Assembly: GCA_035274425.1 (NCBI GenBank)
Contig: DATEOC010000040.1
Location: forward strand, 1 to 64,000
Origin: JADMIH01 sp035274425
Lineage (GTDB): Bacteria; Chloroflexota; Chloroflexia; QHBQ01; JADMIH01
Length of the DNA stretch: 64,000 bases
Reading direction: 5' to 3'
The notes under the pieces were generated by a model that saw only the letters and a program-made list of their open reading frames with translations, was not told the DNA's origin and made no database searches. Positions within the stretch are counted from its first letter, which is position 1, and each line of letters starts with the position of its first letter. Position numbers and translations under genes: made by a program. Below are positions 15,801 through 25,143 of the stretch, piece after piece.

Positions 15801-17003
15801 TCAGGAGTTCACTACCCGGTGATACAGGTCCCAGGTTTGGGCGGCGGCGCGCTCCCAGGAGAAGTTGCGAGCCTGGCTGGGGCCTGCCTGCCGCAAGCGG
15901 GTGGCCTCTTCCTCATCGAGCAGGATGCGCTCTAGCGTTTCGGACCAGGACTCGATGTCGTGGGGGTCGAGGAGGATGCCAGCATCGCCTACCACTTCGG
16001 GGAGCGCCCCGCCTGTTGAAGCCAGTACTGGCACGCCGCACGCCAATGCTTCAAGCGCGGGGAGGCCGAACCCTTCGTAGATTGAGGGAAGCGTGAAGGC
16101 CCTCGCTCCCTGGTAGAGGGTGACGAGGCTGGAGCCTGGAGCCTCCCCTACCAGGCGCACGTAGTCGCGCAGGCGCAACTCATCGATGCGTGCGTAAACG
16201 CGTTCAGATAGCCACCCCTCACGCCCGGCTATGACGAGCGCTGGCATAGGAGATACGCGCTTGCGGTTTAGTACAAGACTATATGCTTCCAATAGGGTGG
16301 GCAGGTTTTTGCGCGGCTCGATGGTGCTGACGAAGAGCAGATAACCGCCATCTTTAGGTTGTGGTAGATCGAATTGTCGCGCGGCACGCTCTTGCGCATC
16401 CGCGAGGTTATCAGGGGGCTTGAACCTGCTATCTGCGGCAGCGTATATAACTTCCACCTTGTTGGGATGGACTCCTAATAGGCTTACAATGTCGTCGCGC
16501 GCCGATTGGGAGATGGCGATAAGGGCTTCTGTGTCCTGGGCGGCGCGGTAGACCTGGCCGTAATAACGCTTGCTCTCGTCTGTGAGCAGGGTCATCTCCG
16601 GGAACTTGAGGAAGGCAAGGTCCTGTATGTTGGCGACGGCAGGGAAACGCCTGTAGCGTGGGGGGATGAAGTCGGGGCAGTGTATGAGGTCTGGCCGGGG
16701 GCGGAGTTTGAGCAGCTCTGCGCCGAGGGCTAGGTGTTCAAAGCGGTGGTGGGGTGGGGTCCACATAGGCACGCGGCGAAAGCGCCTGTCACGCACGATG
16801 GGCGTGGAGTCGCCTCGCATTTGAAGCACCTGGAAGCGTGCATCTGGTCCTACCTCCGGCGACTTGGCGAGGGCGTGTAACAGGCTGATCGTGTACTGCC
16901 CGATCCCCCCCGCACGGCGGTAATGCACCATGCGCGCGTCGAACGCTACGCTCAATTTTGAGTTTTGAATTTTGAGTTTTGAATTTTGAGTTGGGTCGGT
17001 CAT
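15801..17003 (-). CDS. GT4-family glycosyltransferase
   Basis: About 400 residues, GT-B fold. The N-terminal domain has FDARMVHYRRAGGIGQYTIS, and the C-terminal nucleotide-sugar domain has FVSTIEPRKNLPTLLEAY and PSIYEGFGLPALEALACGVPV, which includes the E-x7-E motif. It is a retaining transferase for cell-surface or glycogen-like sugars. Residues 4-17 (QNSKLKIQNSKL) are encoded by a TTTTGAA heptamer array; the native start could be the TTG just before SVAFDAR. Confidence 0.88.
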   Translation of the reverse strand: MTDPTQNSKLKIQNSKLSVAFDARMVHYRRAGGIGQYTISLLHALAKSPEVGPDARFQVLQMRGDSTPIVRDRRFRRVPMWTPPHHRFEHLALGAELLKLRPRPDLIHCPDFIPPRYRRFPAVANIQDLAFLKFPEMTLLTDESKRYYGQVYRAAQDTEALIAISQSARDDIVSLLGVHPNKVEVIYAAADSRFKPPDNLADAQERAARQFDLPQPKDGGYLLFVSTIEPRKNLPTLLEAYSLVLNRKRVSPMPALVIAGREGWLSERVYARIDELRLRDYVRLVGEAPGSSLVTLYQGARAFTLPSIYEGFGLPALEALACGVPVLASTGGALPEVVGDAGILLDPHDIESWSETLERILLDEEEATRLRQAGPSQARNFSWERAAAQTWDLYHRVVNS

Positions 17004-17098
17004 GACTCAGTGCTCAAACCTTATGACCGAGTCCGATGTCCCACATACAGCGGTATGGAAAGGATAATTCAAAATTCAAAACTTAGAATTCAAAATTA
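16953..17098. repeat. Inverted pair of TTTTGAA-class heptamer arrays
   Basis: 16953-16993 repeats TTTTGAG/TTTTGAA with period 7. The complementary class (AATTCAA/AAACTTA) follows at 17065-17098. The two can pair as a stem around a spacer that itself contains CGGTCAT/ATGACCG. The left array encodes the GT4 N-terminus and the right one touches the GH57 stop. Confidence 0.8.
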
Positions 17099-19354
17099 TC
17101 GTTGGGTCCATTCGAGCCATATCTCCACGCTATCGCCTGGGGGGAGGGTGATGGGCCATTGGAGGAGGATGGAACTGCCTTGGTAGACACGCTCGAAGCC
17201 TGCCTCGGAGCCGGAGACTGTTTCCAGGGGGAAGCGCCAGAAGAGGGCGGGGTGGCTCGCTTTTAGAGCCATCTCGATGCCGAGCCAGGAGTTGCCCAGG
17301 GCTAGCTCGCTTACGTTCGGGACTTCGCCTGTGGAATCTAGCGCGGCGTCCTCAAGGTCTTGTCCTTCTACCCTGTAATAGGCGGAAGGGTTGTGTCCCC
17401 CACCCAGGAGGTTGATGTTCCACTCGGAGCCGAATGAGGCCAATAGAGGCGCATCGCCAGTGTTTTGGATCGTGTAGAGTACCTTGAACCCGGACGAGCC
17501 GGGGCGTAGCGTAAGGCGCTTGTCCACGCGCACCGGCTGGCCGTCTACTTTGCCATCGCGTTGGAGGACGACGTAAAGGGTGTTTCTACCCCCATCCTGC
17601 ATTTCGGCGTGGTAGGCGCAGGTGGCGAAATCGCCAAGCTCTTTGTAGCTCGACCTACTGTAATCATCGAGCGTCGTGCCCGGCGCAAGGAAATGCTCTA
17701 TCATGCAGGAGCGACGATAGGTGTCGTAGTTGAGGTAGCGGTCCAGCCCCGCTTCCTTTACGCGGACGGTGGCGTGGGGAGAGAGGGGTTCTTCCTCACC
17801 CTCTTCATCAGTGGCCTTTGCAGCTATGGCTTTATCCGCTTCTCCCTTGGCGGCAGTACTCTTCTTATCTTTACTCTTTACTTTCTCTTCTTTTGCCTTC
17901 TCTCCCTGCTTCTTCTCGAACTCACGCAACGTCTCGTGGTAGCCTTCGGGGCGGCGGCTGACTGTAGATGCGAGGTTGTAGTTGTGAGAGCGCAGGTCCC
18001 ACTCGAAGATTGAGCCGCCCTCGGCAAGGTCGAAGTAGAGGTTGAGGGCGTTTCCCTCCACGAGCAGCTCGTGCTCGGAGTCGCGGTCGAAGTCTGTGAT
18101 TTCGGGGCGCAGCCAGGCCTGGTCGCCGTACAGGATACGCTCGGCGGCGGTCTCGGCGCGTATGAGGTGGCCTTGCACGCGCACGCGTATGTCTGTCATG
18201 TAGACGCCGCCGAAGAGGCCGTGCCAGTAGGTGTCGTTGCTCTGGGCGCGCCAGAGGTCTTCCTGACCCACGTCGCCTTCTGTAGAACCGCTCTCGGTGA
18301 GGGCCTGGCGGGCCTGGGCTACCTTGTCGTGGACGCGGAGCATCTTCTTGTGCTGGGTGTTTATCTCCGGGTACTTGACCATAAAGTTGCGCCAGAAGCC
18401 ACCTTTGAGGAAGCGCAGGCTGGGGTCTTCCGCCTCTTCCAGCTTGTGATACAACTCGGTGAACTCGTAGGACTGGCGGGCGGGGAGCGCCCACTCCATC
18501 ATTTCGTTATAGGAGGCTGTGGGGAGGTAAACGCGGCCAACGGCGTTGAAGCGGTGGACGTGCTCGCCCAGCTTCACGGTGTGCAGCCAGCTACGGTTCT
18601 CCTCGAGCGCGGCGAAGAATTCGTCCACCCAGCCGCTTCTGCCATCGCGGCCCCAGCAGTGAGCGTAGGTGTCAGGCCACGCGCCGAACTTCTCACCGTC
18701 GTCCCCCATGACGAGTATCTTGCCGGGGGTGGGGAGGGCTTCGTCGTACATGTAGCGTATCGTCTCTTTGACGGGACGCCAGGGGATGGTGTAGCGGAGT
18801 TGCTTGGAGGTGCCGAATACGTTGACCACCTGGCCGTTCTCCTCTGTGACGAAGTAGCCCGTGAGGTCGTCGTCAGTGAGGCCAACCATCTTGAAATGGA
18901 TGTCGTCCAGGATGGTCCATGCGATGCCAGCGCCCGCGAGGTGGGCGGGGAGGGTCGGCTCCCACACGCGCTCGGCGAGCCACATACCGGAGGGGTCGTA
19001 GCCGAATTCGTGGCGCACCGCCTCGGTCAGCTTGAGTATCTGGGAGCTTTTGTCGTCGTCGGGTATAGAGGGAAGGATCGGCTCGTAATAACCGCCGGAG
19101 AGGATTTCGACCTGCCCGCGTTTGGCGAGGGCGCGTATGCGCCGGATGAAGTCGGGCTTGTGCTCGCGCAGCCAGTCTAGAAGAGAGCCTGTGTAATGGA
19201 GGCCGACCTGTACGTGCGGGTAGCGCTCCAGTGCCGCTATCATCAGCTCGTAGGAGCGTTCGTATATCTCCTCGAAGACGCCATCCGATTGGCCTACGGG
19301 CTGGTGGTTGTGGAAGACGAGACCGAGAGAGATGTGCCTGTCTGATTGTTTCAT
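17096..19354 (-). CDS. GH57 4-alpha-glucanotransferase/alpha-amylase
   Basis: 752 residues. The GH57 catalytic barrel is at 1-300: LVFHNHQPVGQ at the start, nucleophile Glu in GMWLAERVWEP and the acid Asp in MGDDGEKFGAWP. DUF1925- and DUF1926-type domains follow, the architecture of the Thermococcus 4-alpha-glucanotransferase. It would rearrange or hydrolyse alpha-1,4-glucans in the cytoplasm, since no signal peptide is seen. A Lys/Glu/Ala-rich insert at about 460-520 is probably a disordered linker. It belongs to the maltodextrin cluster on this strand. Confidence 0.88.
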   Translation of the reverse strand: MKQSDRHISLGLVFHNHQPVGQSDGVFEEIYERSYELMIAALERYPHVQVGLHYTGSLLDWLREHKPDFIRRIRALAKRGQVEILSGGYYEPILPSIPDDDKSSQILKLTEAVRHEFGYDPSGMWLAERVWEPTLPAHLAGAGIAWTILDDIHFKMVGLTDDDLTGYFVTEENGQVVNVFGTSKQLRYTIPWRPVKETIRYMYDEALPTPGKILVMGDDGEKFGAWPDTYAHCWGRDGRSGWVDEFFAALEENRSWLHTVKLGEHVHRFNAVGRVYLPTASYNEMMEWALPARQSYEFTELYHKLEEAEDPSLRFLKGGFWRNFMVKYPEINTQHKKMLRVHDKVAQARQALTESGSTEGDVGQEDLWRAQSNDTYWHGLFGGVYMTDIRVRVQGHLIRAETAAERILYGDQAWLRPEITDFDRDSEHELLVEGNALNLYFDLAEGGSIFEWDLRSHNYNLASTVSRRPEGYHETLREFEKKQGEKAKEEKVKSKDKKSTAAKGEADKAIAAKATDEEGEEEPLSPHATVRVKEAGLDRYLNYDTYRRSCMIEHFLAPGTTLDDYSRSSYKELGDFATCAYHAEMQDGGRNTLYVVLQRDGKVDGQPVRVDKRLTLRPGSSGFKVLYTIQNTGDAPLLASFGSEWNINLLGGGHNPSAYYRVEGQDLEDAALDSTGEVPNVSELALGNSWLGIEMALKASHPALFWRFPLETVSGSEAGFERVYQGSSILLQWPITLPPGDSVEIWLEWTQR

Positions 19355-19451
19355 GCTGTTACGATTTCCTCCTGGGGCGGTTTAGGCATGTGAGCGGCAA
19401 GCTTTGTGCCACCCTTTAGATCCACTGTATTGTATCACTTGAATTATTAGG

Positions 19452-20735
19452 CTACCGGATGGCAAAAATATAGTTCGGGCGTGCGTTCCAATTACCGACA
19501 ACCAGATAGAGGACGTCGCCATCTATCACAAGGGGAGAAGTCACCATATGATCAAATTTGAAGCTGCGTTGTTCTTTTCCGGTCCTGGCGTCTAAGGCGT
19601 AGATAGTCGCTATCCCTTTGTCGTGGTGCGCAATGTAAAGTATGCCACCGGCTATGGATGGCGCGGTGAAGCTACCATCCGCCTCGAAAGTCCAACGCTT
19701 TTGCCCTGTCGCAGTATCCACCGCGAAGATTTGAGCCTTTGAATTGTTGTCATTGTCTCTCGATTCGGCAGTTACATAGAGAAGATCACCATTAGCCGCA
19801 ATATGGGCCAGGTTATATGCACTCTGCTGCGGTCTATATCGCCATAGCTGTTTCCCACTTGTGCCATCTAAAGCATAAACATAGTTATCACCGCCGTAGA
19901 AATCCCCTCGACTGTTGATGGTGTATACCTTTCCGTTCGCTTCCATTACGTCATAAAAGAACTTGTACTCCAGCTCACTATCTGGAGGAGCGAACGTCCA
20001 CAACTGCCGGCCTGTCTGTATGTCTACGGCATACAAGCTGTTTTGACGATGTGCGTCAGGACCCGTTATCAGAGGGGCAATATCACCAGCAAAATAGAGC
20101 TTAGCATCACCAAGCGCAGGGTCTGAGGTATAGCTATTGCCTACCTTGACACTCCATTTCTGCTCTCCTGTCTGGCTGTCAATCCCGTGCATATTACCTC
20201 TATCATCGCCAAAGTAGACTACTTCATGCTGAACAGCCGGAGACATATCAAACCCATGACGTACAGCATAGTTCCACTTCTCCTTCCTGGTGCTGGTATC
20301 TAAAGCGTGGAGACCTGTCTGGTCAGTATAGTAGAGCACCCCATCGGAAAGAGTAGGCGTACTGCTATAGCGCACGGTTTCTTGCTTCCACAGTAATCGG
20401 CCTGTGCGTGTATCTATGGCATGCAGTTCCGAGTTAGGCTCTTTGATGCCTGAGAAGTAAAGGACACCATCTTCAACAATAGGGACGGTAACATAGGCTG
20501 CATCTTCAAGACTATATCTCCAAAATACCTCTGTAAGCTGCGGAGTACCTGCATTGTCGTAGAGGCCCGTACGGTGCACGTTCCCACGATCTATAGCGAT
20601 AGGGGTTGAGAGTTTGGCTGGGATGCTTGTCGGGATGGGCGTAGGAGTAGGGAAGCTCTCATCTATGCAGCCGGAGAGCAATACCAAAACTAAAGCTGTA
20701 ATGAGAGATATGGCTGCCGGGTTAGACTTAGTCAT
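19452..20735 (-). CDS. PQQ-binding-like beta-propeller lipoprotein
   Basis: 427 residues with a lipoprotein signal ending VLLSGC. The body is a series of roughly 40-residue repeats of the form 'D G V L Y F S ... A L D T x T G x x L W', the PQQ-like or BamB-type propeller. Key residues for PQQ binding cannot be confirmed, so it may be a scaffold or glycan-binding lipoprotein. It is 7 bp from the amylase gene upstream, so probably co-transcribed with the maltodextrin genes. Confidence 0.75.
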   Translation of the reverse strand: MTKSNPAAISLITALVLVLLSGCIDESFPTPTPIPTSIPAKLSTPIAIDRGNVHRTGLYDNAGTPQLTEVFWRYSLEDAAYVTVPIVEDGVLYFSGIKEPNSELHAIDTRTGRLLWKQETVRYSSTPTLSDGVLYYTDQTGLHALDTSTRKEKWNYAVRHGFDMSPAVQHEVVYFGDDRGNMHGIDSQTGEQKWSVKVGNSYTSDPALGDAKLYFAGDIAPLITGPDAHRQNSLYAVDIQTGRQLWTFAPPDSELEYKFFYDVMEANGKVYTINSRGDFYGGDNYVYALDGTSGKQLWRYRPQQSAYNLAHIAANGDLLYVTAESRDNDNNSKAQIFAVDTATGQKRWTFEADGSFTAPSIAGGILYIAHHDKGIATIYALDARTGKEQRSFKFDHMVTSPLVIDGDVLYLVVGNWNARPNYIFAIR

Positions 20736-20741
20736 TTGAAC

Positions 20742-22562
20742 TCACACGTTAAACCATCCAGCGCATAAGGGTGGTACCTGGGCGATCAAGGTTCCATTTC
20801 TAATTGTAGCCGATGAGATACCTCCCAACAAATCGCTACGCTCTCCTTCCTCCGCTTTATCCCCAACCTCAACAGAAACTTCGAGGGGCGCAGCGCCAGC
20901 GTTGAATAATGCTACCACCCTCTCGCCTTCATACGTCCGCATTAAACCATAGCCGCTCCTTTCGTTCACCAACACAGTTCGCACGTCCCCCAGACTCAAG
21001 GCCCTGCTGGCACGGCGGGCGTTGATGGCCTGGCGGTAGAAATCGAGTAGCTGCGCGTCTTCCGCGCCCCAGGGAAACGCGACCCTGCTCGCCTCGGCGT
21101 AGCCACCTTCTATGCCCGCTTCATCGCCGTAGTAGAGCATGGGCACGCCTGGGTAGGCTAGCTGCAAGGCGGCAGCAAGCATCACGCGCTCAGGGCTGCC
21201 CAATACCGTAAGGATGCGGGCGGTGTCGTGGGAGCCTAGCACGTTCATCTGAGTGTAGAAGGCGGGCGGGGGGGTATCGCGATGTAGCGTCTCCAGGCGG
21301 TCGTCAAGCTCCCACGGGGTAAGCTTGCCTCCGGCGAAGCCGAGCACGGAATAGCCGAAGCGGTAGTTCATGGTCGCGTCGAAGCTGTCGCCCACCAGGC
21401 GGTGGGTGGCGTCGCCCCAGTCCTCGGCCACAAGGTAAGCGTCAGGGTAGTCGCGCCGCACGGCACGCCGGAAGCGCCGCCAGTATTCGTCGGTGAGCCA
21501 GGGGGTCACATCGGTGCGCCAGCCCGCCGTGCCATAGCCGAGCCAGTGGTGGGCGACGCCATCTTTGCCGAAGAAGAACTCCTCCACCTCCGGGCACTCC
21601 ACGAACTCCGGCATGGTGCCCACGTTCATCCACCCCTCCCATTTATCGGGCCATGAGGTGAAGCTGAACCAGCGATAGTAGGGTGAGAGCTTGTCGGCGC
21701 GCGCCGCTTTGAAGTAGATACTTTCGTGGGAGCAGTGGTTGAAGACGCCATCGAGGAGCACACGGATGCCCATCTCCCCAGCTTTCTCTATAAGCTCGCG
21801 CAGGTCGGCTTCCGTGCCCAGGCGAGGGTCTATCTGCATGTAGTCGAGAGCGTCGTAGCGGTGGTTGGTGGGGGAGGCGAAGATGGGCGTGAAGTATATG
21901 ACGGTGATGCCCAGGTCGTGGATATATGGGAGTTTCTGGATGACCCCGCGCAGGTCGCCGCCGTAGAAATCGCGGGACTTGGGGGGGTGCTCCGGTAGAT
22001 CGCTCCATTTGTTGTGGATGACTGGGCGGCCATTGAACTCGCCTGGCCCTTTATGGATGTTGGCGGGGTCGCCCTGGGCGAAGCGGTCGGGGAAAATCTG
22101 GTATATGACCTGGCCGGGCACCCATGCCGGTGGCGTACCCTTGGGGTCGTAGCAGGCGATACGGAAGTCGCGCTCCTCCCACACACCATATACGGCTTTC
22201 TCGACTCCCTCTATCTGACGTAGCTCGCGCAGGATAGAGCCGTCAGCCAGCTCGAAGTGGTAGCGCAGCACGGTAGGCTCCTGGGGGAGCTTGATGTCCG
22301 CCGTCCAGGAGCCGTCTGACTGTAGGGAGAGGGCAACACGCCAGCCATGCTCGCGGCGCGGGTCGGTGAAGACCGCTTCGGGGTGGGCAGTGGGGTCCGC
22401 TTGTAAGTTCAGCTTTACGACTGTGGATGTAGGCGATGCGGGGGGAGGGATATGAGGCTTTGGACGACGGACGACGGACGACGGACGACTTGTGGGGGTC
22501 GGTGTTCGGGGGTCAGGGGTCGGTAATTCTTGGCTGTTGATTCCTAGCTCCTCTTCATGCAA
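20742..22562 (-). CDS. GH13 alpha-amylase/cyclomaltodextrinase
   Basis: 606 residues. A beta-sandwich N-terminal domain (about 45-130, CBM34-like) precedes a GH13 barrel with the conserved regions VLLDGVFNHCS, GWRTDVTPW (nucleophile Asp), YLVAEDWGD (acid Glu) and LGSHDTARILT. Layout and length fit neopullulanase/maltogenic amylase, acting on imported maltodextrins in the cytoplasm. Residues 25-34 (RPSSVVRRPK) are encoded by an in-frame heptamer array; the first 45 residues are poorly conserved and the true start may be downstream. Confidence 0.88.
   Translation of the reverse strand: MHEEELGINSQELPTPDPRTPTPTSRPSSVVRRPKPHIPPPASPTSTVVKLNLQADPTAHPEAVFTDPRREHGWRVALSLQSDGSWTADIKLPQEPTVLRYHFELADGSILRELRQIEGVEKAVYGVWEERDFRIACYDPKGTPPAWVPGQVIYQIFPDRFAQGDPANIHKGPGEFNGRPVIHNKWSDLPEHPPKSRDFYGGDLRGVIQKLPYIHDLGITVIYFTPIFASPTNHRYDALDYMQIDPRLGTEADLRELIEKAGEMGIRVLLDGVFNHCSHESIYFKAARADKLSPYYRWFSFTSWPDKWEGWMNVGTMPEFVECPEVEEFFFGKDGVAHHWLGYGTAGWRTDVTPWLTDEYWRRFRRAVRRDYPDAYLVAEDWGDATHRLVGDSFDATMNYRFGYSVLGFAGGKLTPWELDDRLETLHRDTPPPAFYTQMNVLGSHDTARILTVLGSPERVMLAAALQLAYPGVPMLYYGDEAGIEGGYAEASRVAFPWGAEDAQLLDFYRQAINARRASRALSLGDVRTVLVNERSGYGLMRTYEGERVVALFNAGAAPLEVSVEVGDKAEEGERSDLLGGISSATIRNGTLIAQVPPLCAGWFNV
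22461..22524. repeat. Heptamer arrays inside the GH13 gene
   Basis: GACGGAC copies at 22461-22490, then a second class GGGGGTC/GGTGTTC/AGGGGTC at 22494-22524, all within the N-terminal codons of the amylase reading frame. Confidence 0.8.
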
Positions 22563-22571
22563 TACATAATC

Positions 22572-22617
22572 AATCGTCTATCGTCTATCGTCCGTCGTCC
22601 GTCGTCCGTCGTCCGTG
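22572..22617. repeat. GTCCGTC-class heptamer array
   Basis: Six copies of the heptamer (TCGTCTA variants then CGTCCGT) fill the 60-bp gap between malG and the amylase gene. Confidence 0.85.
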
Positions 22618-22621
22618 GCCG

Positions 22622-23554
22622 CTACCCCTTCACCGCGCCGCTGGAGAGTCCGCCGATGAGCTGCTTTTGTAGCACCAGGAAGACCAATACGATAGGTAGC
22701 GCGCCTACCAATGCGGCGGCGGCGAAGACGCCCCAGTCCTCGGTGCGCCCCTGGATCATCTGCCCCAGCCCAATCATCAGGGTGAAGCTATCACGTTCCT
22801 TGAGCATGACCTTGGCGATCAGAAAGTCGCCGTATACGCCGATGAAGGTCAGGATAGCCATCACGGCGAGGATAGGGCGGGCCAGGGGGAAAATTATCTG
22901 CCAGAAGACCTCGAAGCGAGACGCGCCATCTATCGTGGCGGCCTCGTCAAGATCTTTCGGTATCGTATCGAAGTAGCCCTTCATCAGCCACGTATTGAAG
23001 CCGAGCGCCCCACCTGTATAGATCAGTATGAGGCCGCCGTGCGTGTTCAGCCCCAGCCAGCTCAATCCCGGTATATTGCCGATCTGTTGCAGTAAAAGGA
23101 AGAGTGCCACGATGGACAGCATATTGGGGAAAAGCTGGATCAATAAAATAGTGAGGAGACCGGCGCGCCTCCCTTTGTATCGAAAACGGCTGAAGGAGTA
23201 GGCCGCCAGCGCCGTCACTACCACCACGATAGCAGCACTGATGCCCGCTACCTTCACCGAGTTGAATATCCAGAGGAAGACGGGGCGCTGGGGGTTGTCG
23301 GTCAGGTGCACGAAATTGTCGAAGCCCACTCTGGAGGGGATAATCGTGGCGTTGATCAGGGAGTTAGCAGGGTTGAGGGCCGTAGAGAATATCCACAATA
23401 TAGGGTAGAGGGCGAACGCCGAAGCGATAATGGCTATCAACGTCAATATGGCTACATTGACAGAATTATTCTTCTTGACGTCGCCCGACTTCACCTGGGC
23501 GGACTCTTTGGTCGCGACTATGGGCTTTCGCGCGTCTGCTCCTGCCTGTATCAT
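22622..23554 (-). CDS. malG: Maltodextrin ABC transporter permease, MalG type
   Basis: 310 residues, six transmembrane helices. The cytoplasmic EAA loop that contacts the ATPase is EAATIDGASRFEVFWQIIFP. The first helix follows a polar N-terminus. It forms the inner-membrane channel with MalF. The start overlaps the malF stop as ATGA (23551-23554). No ATPase gene is present locally, so the transporter presumably uses a shared MsmK/MalK-like ATPase encoded elsewhere. Confidence 0.88.
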   Translation of the reverse strand: MIQAGADARKPIVATKESAQVKSGDVKKNNSVNVAILTLIAIIASAFALYPILWIFSTALNPANSLINATIIPSRVGFDNFVHLTDNPQRPVFLWIFNSVKVAGISAAIVVVVTALAAYSFSRFRYKGRRAGLLTILLIQLFPNMLSIVALFLLLQQIGNIPGLSWLGLNTHGGLILIYTGGALGFNTWLMKGYFDTIPKDLDEAATIDGASRFEVFWQIIFPLARPILAVMAILTFIGVYGDFLIAKVMLKERDSFTLMIGLGQMIQGRTEDWGVFAAAALVGALPIVLVFLVLQKQLIGGLSSGAVKG

Positions 23555-25143
23555 GTCAATTCCTCCAGCTGTCGCGTATAGCGGAAATTGAACGCCGTAA
23601 GGCTGGCTATTATCACGAATATGAAGAGGGCGATGGCCGAGGCGAGGCCGTAATCGGCCCCCTGCCCACCCGCGAAAGCAAGTCTATAGGTATACGAGAT
23701 CAATATATCGGTCTGCCCCGCAGGCGTCGATACGCCAGTGATGGGCGGGCCGCCCTGCGCGTACAGCTCGATCACGGCGAAGTTGTTGAAGTTGAATGCG
23801 AACGAGCCTATCAGGAGTGGGGCGATTGCCACCAGCAGCAAGGGCAGCGTCAACGAGCGGAACTTCGTCCACGGGCTTGCGCCATCTATGTCCGCCGCTT
23901 CGTACATATCGGTCGGGATGGACTGTAGCGCGCCCAGGCACAGCAGCATCATATAGGGGAAGCCGAGCCATGTCTGCACCAGGAGGATGCCCGCTTTAGC
24001 CCAGGTACCATCAGCGAACCAATCCCCATCGATGCCCACGCTCTCCAACAACCGGCTGGCCTGTCCGTATATAGGGTTGAGGAGGCCTACCCATATGAGG
24101 ACGCTGATAACGGCGGGGATAGTGTAGGGTATGATCATTACAGAGCGGAAGAAGGCCCTGAACGGCAGTTTGGGGTCGTTCAGCACAAGTGCCAGCCCCA
24201 GGCCTACCGCGAAAGTGAATAGCACGCTCAAGAATGCGAAGATAATGGTCCATAGGAAGACCCCTAAGAACGGACCGCGTATGTTAGGGTCTGTCAGCAC
24301 TTTGCTGTAGTTCTCGAAGCCCACGACCACGTTGAAGCCGGGCGATATGGTCTTTCCGTCGGGCGCGGTGAAGGTGCCACGCACAGGTGTGTACACCACT
24401 CCCGTCTCATTGTCGGTCAAGTTATCGGTGGCGGGGTCGAAGGTGTACTTACGGACGGCGTAGCTTGCCACACCCACACTATCGCCCAGCCGGATCAGAT
24501 TCGGGCCTTGCGTGACGACCCATGTCTTCAACTCCCCGACATAACGCGTCGTCGCCAGTCTCTCCAGCTTCTGATACCCATTGATGTTCTCAGGGAGTGG
24601 GCCATTGTCGAAGGGCTTTACCTCCTCGCCTGTCTCATCGCGAAGAAATTTATTACCCTGTGGGTCCTCGAAAATGAGGAGGAACTTACCTTCAGGATTA
24701 CGGTAGGCGGTCCACTTATAGGCTACCGTATCTGCCGGTTCGTAGTATTGCCCCTGTAGCCGGTTGACTACCTCCTGTTTGGTCAAGATGTGCCCATCGC
24801 TGTAGTTGGTGAGGGCGATATAGAGCGTAAAGACGAGGGGGTAGATGACCATCAGGAGCATCAAGAGGAGGCCCGGTGTGAGCCATCTGATGGGATAGAT
24901 GCGGTCGTCCAGGTATACCCAGTTGATCAAGGCTGTGACGATTAGCACGACAACAGCGGCGGGCCAGACGCCATTGCCAATCAGCGCATAGATGAACCAG
25001 ATTGCGACCGCATCGATGAGCATGAGGCCGCCAAGGCGGACCGCCACGCTTGCTAAAGAAAGAGAGGGGCGTCGCCGCGAACGGCGCGCCCCTCCATCGT
25101 TGCTACTGTTACTTGATCTTACTTCGGATTGAGTTGGCTGCAT
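23551..25143 (-). CDS. malF: Maltodextrin ABC transporter permease, MalF type
   Basis: Up to 530 residues, eight predicted helices, with a large periplasmic loop between helices 3 and 4 (about 110-280) as in MalF. The EAA loop is EAADIDGASPWTKFRSLTLP. The long reading overlaps malE by 35 bp and passes through a GC-rich hairpin, so the start is uncertain; a start after the hairpin would remove about 30 polar residues before the first helix. It partners MalG and MalE. Confidence 0.85.
   Translation of the reverse strand: MQPTQSEVRSSNSSNDGGARRSRRRPSLSLASVAVRLGGLMLIDAVAIWFIYALIGNGVWPAAVVVLIVTALINWVYLDDRIYPIRWLTPGLLLMLLMVIYPLVFTLYIALTNYSDGHILTKQEVVNRLQGQYYEPADTVAYKWTAYRNPEGKFLLIFEDPQGNKFLRDETGEEVKPFDNGPLPENINGYQKLERLATTRYVGELKTWVVTQGPNLIRLGDSVGVASYAVRKYTFDPATDNLTDNETGVVYTPVRGTFTAPDGKTISPGFNVVVGFENYSKVLTDPNIRGPFLGVFLWTIIFAFLSVLFTFAVGLGLALVLNDPKLPFRAFFRSVMIIPYTIPAVISVLIWVGLLNPIYGQASRLLESVGIDGDWFADGTWAKAGILLVQTWLGFPYMMLLCLGALQSIPTDMYEAADIDGASPWTKFRSLTLPLLLVAIAPLLIGSFAFNFNNFAVIELYAQGGPPITGVSTPAGQTDILISYTYRLAFAGGQGADYGLASAIALFIFVIIASLTAFNFRYTRQLEELT
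25064..25094 (-). promoter_or_regulatory. UUCG-capped hairpin at the malE-malF junction
   Basis: In the mRNA sense the stem GAGGGGCG-CGCCG pairs with CGGCG-CGCCCCTC with one bulged base and a UUCG tetraloop. It begins 15 nt after the malE stop and is followed by a weak pyrimidine run (CTCTCTTTCTTT). I infer a stability or attenuation element that would keep MalE in excess over the permeases. Confidence 0.6.

Noticed and set aside
18071..19180. 369-residue plus-strand ORF opposite the GH57 gene
   Set aside because: It is the antisense shadow of a gene with full GH57 motifs; its translation shows no domain and has the composition expected of reversed codons.
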